A stretch of DNA of 6,392 bases from Methanomicrobiales archaeon (GCA_012511245.1 JAAZGM010000131.1:1-6392), one strand, 5' to 3'; numbered from the stretch's first letter, positions 1-5,884 are shown. Notes: generated by a model not told the origin, from the sequence alone. Made by a program: numbers and translations.

Positions 1-237
1 ACCGTTGAAGACCACCTCAACCGGGGTGCGCCCATACCCCCCGTCGACCTGATCATCCGCACCGGGAACGATTGCCGGACCTCGAACTTCCTCCCCTGGC
101 TTGCGAACGGCCATGAGTCGGCCGTCTACTTCTGCGCACCATACTGGCCGGCATTCAGGAAGATCGATTTTCTGCGGGCGATGCGCGTCTACGACCAGCG
201 CATGCGCCTAAAAGAGCGTGCTGCCCGGCAGGCGTGA
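1..237 (+). CDS. uppS: Cis-prenyltransferase (UppS family), 3' end only
   Basis: The last 78 codons of a cis-prenyltransferase, read in frame from base 1 and ending in TGA at 235-237; the start lies outside the window. The family condenses isopentenyl diphosphate onto an allylic diphosphate in cis configuration to make polyprenyl diphosphates, the precursors of lipid carriers for glycans at the membrane. The visible part holds the C-terminal substrate-binding motif DLIIRTGNDCRTSNFLPW (family form RTGGExRxSNFLLWQ), keeping both arginines and the serine that contact diphosphate. It also has the usual YFCAPYWPAFRKIDFLRAM stretch. The C-terminus (RLKERAARQA) has no RxG motif, unlike homodimeric bacterial enzymes but like the eukaryotic catalytic subunit DHDDS. 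The 'GHESAVYF' segment also recalls DHDDS by eye. The catalytic Asp near the N-terminus cannot be checked. The gene converges on a second family member 10 bases away. Confidence 0.93.
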   Translation, partial: TVEDHLNRGAPIPPVDLIIRTGNDCRTSNFLPWLANGHESAVYFCAPYWPAFRKIDFLRAMRVYDQRMRLKERAARQA

Positions 238-247
238 GGCCGCCGGA

Positions 248-838
248 TCACTTCCCGAACCGGCGCGCTCTCGACTGAAAATCCCGGAGAGCCCTGAGGA
301 AATCCACCTTCCGGAGAAGCGCCCAGTTGACGTCGAGGAAGAAGAGTTCGGAATAAACCGACTGCCAGATGAGAAAGTCCGTCAGGTGGTCGCCGCCGGT
401 CTTGATGACGAGATCGGGTTCATACTTGAAGGTGAGGTACGACTCAAGCAGATCCTCATCGACCGATTCCGGTTCCACCCCATCTTCGGCCATCCTTCGC
501 ACGCACCCGGCGATCTCCTCCCGCCCGCTCTTTCCTATCGCCACCGTCACATCCATACCCTTGCCGTGGACCTCTTTCTCGTCACGGTAGTGCAGGGTCA
601 GGTGCGCGACCGAGGATATATCGCGGATCCGCGGGAGACACCGTTCCAGCTGAGCGGGATCGGCTGTGCTGATGTGAAACATGGCCCTCTTGATCCCGAG
701 TTCGCGGCACCACCCGGCAGCAAGAGAGAGGTTGTCCGGTGCATCGAGCATATCCTGCCCGGTGATCATGAAACAGATCTGCTCCGGGAGCGTCCGGAGA
801 TCACGGAGGAGGATCTTCTCGTAGAGTCGGTAGATCAT
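248..838 (-). CDS. Divergent cis-prenyltransferase-like protein, probably a non-catalytic NgBR/Nus1-like subunit
   Basis: A 196-residue protein of the UppS fold. The start is ATG at 838-836: it overlaps the TGA of the upstream gene as ATGA, has GGAGTGG 5 bases upstream, and gives the usual archaeal opening MIYRLYEKILLRDL. Recognisable segments are the N-terminal 'PEQICFMITGQDML' (residues 18-31), GREEI (105-109), PDLVIKTGGDHLTDFLIWQ (141-159) and WALLRKVDFLRAL (172-184). Key residues have changed. The catalytic Asp of the family motif IMDGNxRW reads T26 (MITGQDM). The first Arg of RTGGE is K146, and the following RxSNF arginine and serine are lost in a stretch one residue shorter. The protein ends RRFGK, an RxG tail like that of NgBR. 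Catalysis alone is therefore unlikely; a structural or activating role beside a catalytic cis-prenyltransferase fits better. The family assignment is firm; the NgBR-like role is inference. Confidence 0.88.
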   Translation of the reverse strand: MIYRLYEKILLRDLRTLPEQICFMITGQDMLDAPDNLSLAAGWCRELGIKRAMFHISTADPAQLERCLPRIRDISSVAHLTLHYRDEKEVHGKGMDVTVAIGKSGREEIAGCVRRMAEDGVEPESVDEDLLESYLTFKYEPDLVIKTGGDHLTDFLIWQSVYSELFFLDVNWALLRKVDFLRALRDFQSRARRFGK

Positions 839-2469
839 GATGTCCACTCCATCAGTGCGGAGAGGGAGAGGGTGTTCAGGATGTCGTCCGGGGTGCACCA
901 GCCCCGGCGTGCCAGCATGATGCCGTAGCGCATGTTTGAGAACTCGCAAGTCCGGTGAGCATCGGTTCCTGCAGCAAGTTTCACTCCCATCTCTTTCGCG
1001 CGCTTGATATAAATATCATCGAGATCGAGCCGGTGGGGCGATGCGTTGATCTCAAGAGCCGTTCCCGTCGCCGCCGCCTGCGCCATAACGCGCTCGAGAT
1101 CGACAGCATACGGCGGTCTTCGGCCGAGCAGGCGGCCGGTGGGGTGGCCTATGATATCGACGTGCTCGTTCTCCATCGCGGTGAGGATGCGCCGGGTCAC
1201 GACATCCAGATCCTGGGAAAAACCCGAGTGGACGCTCGCCACCACCACGTCGAGGTCGGCGAGAACCCGGTCGGGATAGCCGAGGGTGCCGTCGCTCCTG
1301 ATGTCCACCTCGCTCCCTGTGAGGAGCTGGCAGTCATGCTGCCGGTTGACCCGCTCGATCCCGGTCTGCTGCCGTTCGAGGTCTTCCGCTCTCACCCGGG
1401 AAGAGTGATCGGTGATCGCGATGTACTCATAGCCCCTCGCATCCCCGGCTTCCGCAACATCCTCAAGCGACTGGCGGCCGTCGCTCCATGTGGTGTGGCT
1501 ATGAAGATCGCCCCGCAGATCGGAGAGATCGACGAGATCCGGGAGGGCATGCCGGAGGGCGAGTTCGACCTCGCCCCGGTCCTCGCGAAGTTCCGGCGGG
1601 ACCACCTCCATCCCGAGGAACGAAAAGACCTCTTCCTCGCTCGCAAACTCCCGCAACCGCCCGCCCTCAATCTCCACAAGGCCGTCGGGCGTGAGCCGGT
1701 AGCCCTGCCCGGCCGCCACCTCGCCGAGCCTCTCCAGGAACCCGGCCGACCCGGTGGCGCAGAGGAGCGCAGAACCATATCGATTGCTCATGGTGAGCCG
1801 GGCGTCCACCCCGAGATCGCCGGAGAGGGCCGAGATCCCATCCCGATCCCCGGTAACGACGATCGCAAGCCTGCCGATGGTGCTCACCCCCCGCCGATAA
1901 CTCCCCGCGACCGTATACCGGTCGCCCGGCAGAACGGCCGCCACCTCCGCGAGCGCTGCATCGGCCTGAGGGCGGGTCATCCGGTCAGGAATCTTCCGGA
2001 ACTGCTCGATACCGCGCCGGATCGCCTCCTCCTTCTTTGCCCCGAACCCGGGAAGCGTCCTGAGCCGGCGCCCTCTCACTGCACGCTCAAGATCGTCCAG
2101 GGTCCGGATACCGAGCCGTTCATAGAGGATATGCAGCGTCTTTGGCCCGATGCCGGGGATACCGAGCAGGTCGACGACCGACCCGGGTATAACCGCCTGG
2201 AGTTCCTGTAACCCCTCAAACGTCCCGGTATCGGCGATCTCGCGGATGTCCCTCGCAATCCTCTCTCCTATCCCGGGGATACGGGTGAGTTCCTCCTCGC
2301 CGAGCCCGACGACCGGCATGGAGAGGCGGTCGATCTGCCGCGCCGCCCGTTCGTACGCGGCGACCCGGTACCGGTCCTCCCCCGCGATCCCGAGCAGGCT
2401 GGCCATGAACGCAAGCCGTTCGGCAACATCCCGGTTCGTGACCTGCCTCTCCGGGCGTCTCATGATCAT
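835..2469 (-). CDS. polX: PolX-family protein: helix-hairpin-helix, degenerate polymerase palm, intact PHP phosphoesterase domain
   Basis: A 544-residue protein with bacterial/archaeal PolX architecture (usual length about 570). The N-terminal 8-kDa-like domain has helix-hairpin-helix motifs at about 61-80 (IPGIGERIA), 100-120 (IPGIGPKTL) and 136-155 (LPGFGAKKE). GSYRRG (189-194) opens the palm. The C-terminal PHP domain from about 318 keeps the expected metal ligands: DLHSH (321-325), TDH (353-355), GSEVDI (385-390), ASVHSG (411-416), GHPTGR (441-446) and GTDAH (501-505). In PolX this domain gives Mn-dependent 3'-5' exonuclease or phosphodiesterase activity in base-excision repair. The palm motif normally reading IGDIDIL is IGRLAIV, so Asp 200 and Asp 202 become Arg and Ala, while the third Asp (VDARL, D222) remains and the segment between is shortened. 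Polymerase activity is thus doubtful. ATG codons lie at 2469 and 2463; neither has a clear ribosome site. The last bases overlap the next gene's start (ATGA), indicating an operon. Confidence 0.93.
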   Translation of the reverse strand: MIMRRPERQVTNRDVAERLAFMASLLGIAGEDRYRVAAYERAARQIDRLSMPVVGLGEEELTRIPGIGERIARDIREIADTGTFEGLQELQAVIPGSVVDLLGIPGIGPKTLHILYERLGIRTLDDLERAVRGRRLRTLPGFGAKKEEAIRRGIEQFRKIPDRMTRPQADAALAEVAAVLPGDRYTVAGSYRRGVSTIGRLAIVVTGDRDGISALSGDLGVDARLTMSNRYGSALLCATGSAGFLERLGEVAAGQGYRLTPDGLVEIEGGRLREFASEEEVFSFLGMEVVPPELREDRGEVELALRHALPDLVDLSDLRGDLHSHTTWSDGRQSLEDVAEAGDARGYEYIAITDHSSRVRAEDLERQQTGIERVNRQHDCQLLTGSEVDIRSDGTLGYPDRVLADLDVVVASVHSGFSQDLDVVTRRILTAMENEHVDIIGHPTGRLLGRRPPYAVDLERVMAQAAATGTALEINASPHRLDLDDIYIKRAKEMGVKLAAGTDAHRTCEFSNMRYGIMLARRGWCTPDDILNTLSLSALMEWTS

Positions 2470-2577
2470 CGGTCGTCCCCAAAACCATATAGACGTTGGT
2501 GATCACGAGGCTCCGGGCTCTCTCCGGGTAAGCACAATCCAAATCCATAAACTTGTAGACGTAATAGAGATGATGAT
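2470..2577. promoter_or_regulatory. Divergent promoter region between polX and the iron-uptake operon
   Basis: This 108-base spacer separates genes transcribed in opposite directions and must hold both promoters. A TATA-like CCATATAG at 2485-2492, preceded by CCAAAA (a B-recognition-element-like run) at 2479-2484, could serve the + strand with a leader of roughly 60 bases. Read on the - strand the same element (CTATATGG) lies about 25 bases before the polX ATGs and would give a leaderless polX message. A second weak TATA-like site, CATAAAC (about 2547-2553), sits nearer the regulator gene. Possible operator elements are the palindrome GTGATCAC (2499-2506), two copies of CTCCGGG exactly 11 bases apart (2511-2517 and 2522-2528) and a tandem AATCCA pair (2536-2547). 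Promoter positions are by-eye inference. Confidence 0.4.
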
Positions 2578-3234
2578 ATGCTTCCTTCCACATGCGAGGA
2601 CTACCTTGAGGCGGTCCTCACAGTCACGGAGAACGGCGGGCAGCCGGCGGCACCAGAGGAGATCGCGGCGGCTCTCGGAACCGGGAGGGAGATCGATGAG
2701 ACAGTCGTCACCTCCCTGGTCGCAGATGGCTACCTGGAACGGGCCGCGGGCGATACCGTCCGGCTGACCGAGAAAGGTTCTGAGATTGCTGCACAGGTGG
2801 CACGAAAACATCGCGTCCTCCAATGCTTCCTGACAGAGACACTCGGGGTCGATGAGGATACTGCAAGCGAAGAAGCCTGCAGGCTCGAGCACGGCATCTC
2901 CGACGAGACCATCGATCGACTCTCTTCGTATATAGATGGTGCCCAGTCTCCATCCCGGCATACCAGATGCTGCCAGGTACGGGAACGGCGCTGCTGCAAC
3001 CCGGATGCTGCCTGCACGCTGCTCGACTGCAAGGAAGGCGATACCGTCCTGGTAGCGATGATACAGCGGCCCGGACGTAACAAGAGGCTCCTCGACCTCG
3101 GCATCTTCCCCGGCGAGACCATACAGATCCGGCGCAAACTCCCGAACCTCTCGGTCGTGGTCCGGGTGAAAGGCTGTGATATCGCCATCAGCCCCGAGAT
3201 AGCGCGATCGATCCTCGTGGAGTCGTGTCCATGA
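2578..3234 (+). CDS. DtxR/MntR-type metalloregulator fused to a C-terminal FeoA domain
   Basis: A 218-residue protein, first gene of the iron-uptake operon. ATG 2578 is chosen because MLPSTCEDYLEAV matches the family opening and GAG lies 8 bases upstream. The N-terminal winged helix covers about 5-75. The dimerisation and metal-binding domain (about 76-120) includes ARKHRVLQCFL and EEACRLEHGISDE, the DtxR signature. Putative metal ligands are D8, E11, H78, C101, E104 and H105. The DtxR ancillary ligands E83 and H98 are Q82 and S97 here, so one site is probably incomplete. Residues 153-216 form an SH3-like FeoA domain (EGDTVLVAMI, LLDLGIFPGETIQI, DIAISPEIARSILVE). The linker at 131-151 is cysteine-rich (CC-x6-CC-x5-C-x4-C). 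The expected recognition helix (GREIDETVVTSL) is unusually acidic. It overlaps feoB by ATGA, so it may repress the operon with Fe(II), assist FeoB directly, or both. Family is sure; mode of action is inferred. Confidence 0.9.
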   Translation: MLPSTCEDYLEAVLTVTENGGQPAAPEEIAAALGTGREIDETVVTSLVADGYLERAAGDTVRLTEKGSEIAAQVARKHRVLQCFLTETLGVDEDTASEEACRLEHGISDETIDRLSSYIDGAQSPSRHTRCCQVRERRCCNPDAACTLLDCKEGDTVLVAMIQRPGRNKRLLDLGIFPGETIQIRRKLPNLSVVVRVKGCDIAISPEIARSILVESCP

Positions 3235-5081
3235 AGTTTGCGCTGATCGGCAACCCCAGCGTCGGCAAATCCCTGATCTTCAACCAGCTCACCGGTCTCG
3301 GGGTAGAGGTGAGCAACTACCCCGGGACCACCGTCGAACTGCAGCACGGCAACACCTGTTTTCAGCGTGACATCATCGAACTTGTGGATCTCCCCGGCGT
3401 CTACTCACTTGAAGGAGACTCAGTTGAGGAGACCCTGGTCCGCCAGTTCCTGGAGCGGCAGGAGATCGATGCAGTCATCGTAGTGATGAACGTCACGCGC
3501 CTTGAGCGCAACCTCTACCTCCTCCTCCAGGTGGCGGAGTACGGCCTCCCGATGGTCGTCGTGCTGAACATGATCGACGAGGCCGCAAAACAGGGGCTTG
3601 AGATCGATCCCGGCCCGCTCCATGACCTCCTCGGTGTCGAGGTGATCCAGACGGCGGCGGCACAGGGGAAGAACATCGACCAGATCATACCGGCAGCCCT
3701 CGTCGCCCGGAACCCGTCGACGGTCGAGATCCCCTATGACCACCACATCGAGGCAGCCATCCGGAGCCTCGGGAAGGTCTTTGATGTGGACCGGAACGAG
3801 AGCGTCCGGGCGCTCCAGGGGTTCGGCGACACCCAGGAACTGCTCGAAGCGGCACAGACGGTCTCGGATGAGATCGAGTCCCGACACCGGATGACGGTCG
3901 CCCAGATCATCGCGGCCAACCGGCACAACTTCGCCCGCGAGATCGCCGATCTCACCGTGAAGAAGACGGTGACGTTCCGCGAGACCGATCTCGACAGCAT
4001 CCTGACGCGGGCCATCCCCGGGATACCGATCCTCATCGGCATCCTCCTCGGGATGCTCTTCTTCGTCTTTATCACCGGATCGTTCCTCGAAGAGATAATC
4101 GTGGAACTCTTCGAGATCTTTGCTCTACAGCCCTTCATCGCGCTCGGGCTGCCGCCGCTCGTCGAGGTGCTCGGGACATCACTCATCATCGCCCTCCAGG
4201 CCGGTCTCGGGATAGCGTTCCCGTTCGTCTTCCTCTTCTACATCATCATATCCATCCTGGAAGACTCGGGATACATGACCCGGGCGGCCTTCCTCGCCGA
4301 TAACGCGATGCACCGGGTCGGGATGCACGGCGGGGCGGTCATCCCCCTCACGCTCGCATTCGGGTGCAACGTGCCGGCCATCATGAGTATACGGCTTCTC
4401 CGCTCCCGGCGTGAACGGATCATCGCCTCGTTCCTGGTCACAATGGTTCCCTGCTCGGCACGGACGGTCATCATCGCCGGGATCGTGGCAAGTTTCGTCG
4501 GTATCGCGGCGGCATTCAGCGTATACGCCATCGTCTTTGTCCTGATCCTTGCTACAGGGCTCGTCCTCTCCCGCGTGACGCCCGGCGAACAGTTCGGGAT
4601 GATCATGGAGATGGTTCCGCTCCGCAGGCCGGACCCGAAACTCGTGATGAAAAAAGCCTGGATGCGCCTTTCAGAGTTCCTCTTCATCGCGATGCCGCTC
4701 CTCCTTGTAGGCAGCGTCGTTCTCGGGCTGCTTGAGTTCTTCGGCGTCATGGGGATCTTTGAGACGCTCGTGGAGCCCTACACCATGGCCTTCCTCGGCC
4801 TTCCCGGCTACTCGGCAACAGCACTCATCTTCGGGATTCTCCGAAAAGAGATGGCATTTGAGACGCTTGCCATCCTTGCGGGAACCGCTAACCTCGGGGC
4901 GGTGCTCTCGTCGCTGCAGCTCTACATATTCGCAGTTGTGTCCGTCCTCTTCGTCCCCTGTCTTGCGACGATCACGGTTCTCCTGCGTGAAGTCGGGTCA
5001 CGGATCACCCTTGCGGTCACGGCCTATACAGTCGCTCTCGGGCTCCTGATCGGAGGGCTTATCCACTATCTCCTATCATAA
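3231..5081 (+). CDS. feoB: FeoB ferrous iron transporter (G domain plus permease)
   Basis: A 616-residue membrane protein that imports Fe(II). I place the start at ATG 3231, not the in-frame GTG at 3225, because ATG overlaps the upstream TGA as ATGA, GTGGAG sits 8 bases before it, and MKFALIGNPSVGKS is the usual FeoB opening. The cytoplasmic G domain shows G1 GNPSVGKS (7-14), G2 around NYPGTT (29-34), G3 DLPG (53-56) and G4 NMID (113-116). A helical linker (about 165-255) leads to the permease from about 263, with some eight or more hydrophobic segments. Family motifs are SGYMTRAAF (346-354), AFGCNVPAIM (376-385) and VPCSAR (406-411). The length is shorter than the E. coli protein (773) but normal for archaea, and there is no C-terminal FeoC-type extension. 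No stand-alone feoA is present; the fused FeoA domain just upstream probably serves. All diagnostic motifs are intact. Confidence 0.97.
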   Translation: MKFALIGNPSVGKSLIFNQLTGLGVEVSNYPGTTVELQHGNTCFQRDIIELVDLPGVYSLEGDSVEETLVRQFLERQEIDAVIVVMNVTRLERNLYLLLQVAEYGLPMVVVLNMIDEAAKQGLEIDPGPLHDLLGVEVIQTAAAQGKNIDQIIPAALVARNPSTVEIPYDHHIEAAIRSLGKVFDVDRNESVRALQGFGDTQELLEAAQTVSDEIESRHRMTVAQIIAANRHNFAREIADLTVKKTVTFRETDLDSILTRAIPGIPILIGILLGMLFFVFITGSFLEEIIVELFEIFALQPFIALGLPPLVEVLGTSLIIALQAGLGIAFPFVFLFYIIISILEDSGYMTRAAFLADNAMHRVGMHGGAVIPLTLAFGCNVPAIMSIRLLRSRRERIIASFLVTMVPCSARTVIIAGIVASFVGIAAAFSVYAIVFVLILATGLVLSRVTPGEQFGMIMEMVPLRRPDPKLVMKKAWMRLSEFLFIAMPLLLVGSVVLGLLEFFGVMGIFETLVEPYTMAFLGLPGYSATALIFGILRKEMAFETLAILAGTANLGAVLSSLQLYIFAVVSVLFVPCLATITVLLREVGSRITLAVTAYTVALGLLIGGLIHYLLS

Positions 5082-5093
5082 CTGGTATAGACG

Positions 5094-5813
5094 ATGTACA
5101 CCTATGAAACCGGGATCCCACTGATCGATAAGGAGTTCGGGGGGCTACGGGCCGCCTCAAACGTCCTCATCCTGGCGCCGCCCCAGACCTATGCGGAGCA
5201 TCTCGCCTACCAGATGTCCAGTCCCCGGGCGGGAGAATGGACTGTTGCCATATCGACGGATGAACGCGCAGCAGACGTCATGGGGGCGTTCCGGAGACAG
5301 GGTGCAGAGAGGGGGCGGGTCGGGATAATCGATGCGGTCACGAAGAGCTCGGTGCCGACCCTCCAGGATACGGCAAAGGCGAAGTTCGTCACAAGCCCTC
5401 TCGACCTGACCAGCATGGGGATCAAGTTCTCCCGGATGGTCGAGGATATGTGGAAAGAAGGGGTGATGGCCGATCCCCCCGGGCCGATGCCCCCACCGAT
5501 CCGGCTCTGCCTCAACTCGATCTCGACCGTCCTCATGTACGCGCAGCTTGAGGTGACCTACAAGTTCCTCCATGTTGTCACCAACAGGGTGAAGAAACTG
5601 GAGGGGATCGGGATCTACACCCTCAACAGCGATTCGTTTGATGGGCGAACCATCTCCATGATCAAGCAGTTGATGAACATGGTCATCGAGGTGAGGGTTG
5701 AAGACCAGAAACTACCGGTTGAGCGGGACTTCCGCATCATCGGCATCCGGGGCAGGACGACCCCCTGGATCCGTTACTTCTACGATGACGGAACGCTGAC
5801 GATTGAGGGATGA
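5094..5813 (+). CDS. KaiC/RecA-superfamily protein with degenerate nucleotide-binding motifs
   Basis: A 239-residue soluble protein starting 12 bases after the feoB stop, with no strong ribosome site, so it is probably translated from the same message. The opening TGIPLIDKEFGGL (6-18) and the closing RDFRIIGIRGRTTPW (211-225) match the start and end of single-domain KaiC/RadA-like ATPases (COG0467 type). In the Walker A position, normally GPPGTGKT, the sequence is APPQTYAE (28-35), without the glycines or the lysine. The Walker B strand reads RLCLNSISTVL (137-147), with Asn141 in place of the magnesium-binding Asp. The STDE segment (54-57) and the region 150-200 still follow the fold. ATP hydrolysis is unlikely; a scaffold, sensor or regulatory partner is more plausible. 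No specific function can be named. Its place between feoB and dphB may reflect only operon packing. Confidence 0.82.
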   Translation: MYTYETGIPLIDKEFGGLRAASNVLILAPPQTYAEHLAYQMSSPRAGEWTVAISTDERAADVMGAFRRQGAERGRVGIIDAVTKSSVPTLQDTAKAKFVTSPLDLTSMGIKFSRMVEDMWKEGVMADPPGPMPPPIRLCLNSISTVLMYAQLEVTYKFLHVVTNRVKKLEGIGIYTLNSDSFDGRTISMIKQLMNMVIEVRVEDQKLPVERDFRIIGIRGRTTPWIRYFYDDGTLTIEG

Positions 5814-5884
5814 TGATGGAACCCGTGCTACCGCATCCGGGTTGCGATATTCCCTCCATCCACGGGGTGCGGCATCGATGCTGA
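5813..5884 (+). CDS. Possible 23-residue leader peptide upstream of dphB
   Basis: ATG ATG at 5813-5818 overlaps the TGA of the preceding gene and opens a 23-codon frame (MMEPVLPHPGCDIPSIHGVRHRC). It ends in TGA at 5882-5884, two codons inside dphB in another frame. GAGGG at 5805-5809 is 6 bases from the second ATG, a fair ribosome site. The arrangement could couple translation across the 64-base gap between the KaiC-like gene and dphB. The peptide has no recognisable domain, and a frame this short can arise by chance. The coupling idea rests only on geometry. Confidence 0.25.
   Translation: MMEPVLPHPGCDIPSIHGVRHRC
5864..5869 (+). promoter_or_regulatory. Ribosome binding site fixing the dphB start
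   Basis: GGGGTG lies 8 bases before the ATG at 5878 and matches the archaeal anti-Shine-Dalgarno sequence. It supports this ATG as the dphB start and allows independent initiation despite the 64-base gap from the upstream stop codon. Confidence 0.6.

Noticed and set aside
218..928. + strand open frame of 236 codons opposite the second cis-prenyltransferase gene
   Set aside because: Antisense to a gene with clear family motifs; no domain seen, and its start lies inside the end of the upstream + strand gene.
839..949. In-frame upstream extension of the NgBR-like gene to ATG 949
   Set aside because: The extra 37 residues (MRVLKHALRHH...) are encoded inside polX in another frame and match no family N-terminus. 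ATG 838 has a ribosome site, an ATGA overlap and the expected opening.
955..2211. Long + strand open frame (418 codons) opposite polX
   Set aside because: It lies wholly antisense to the well-supported polX gene, its translation is low-complexity in Arg, Pro and Glu with no recognisable domain, and such shadow frames are common in GC-rich genes.
3225..3230. GTG 3225 as the feoB start
   Set aside because: It adds only two residues before the conserved MKFALIGNPSVGKS; ATG 3231 has a better-spaced GTGGAG and the ATGA overlap.
4238..4750. - strand open frame of 170 codons opposite feoB
   Set aside because: Antisense to the permease core of feoB; its composition is simply the complement of conserved transmembrane codons.
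5821..5843. Weak inverted repeat ACCCG ... CGGGT between the KaiC-like gene and dphB
   Set aside because: Only five base pairs with a 12-base loop and no following T-run; not convincing as a terminator or riboswitch.
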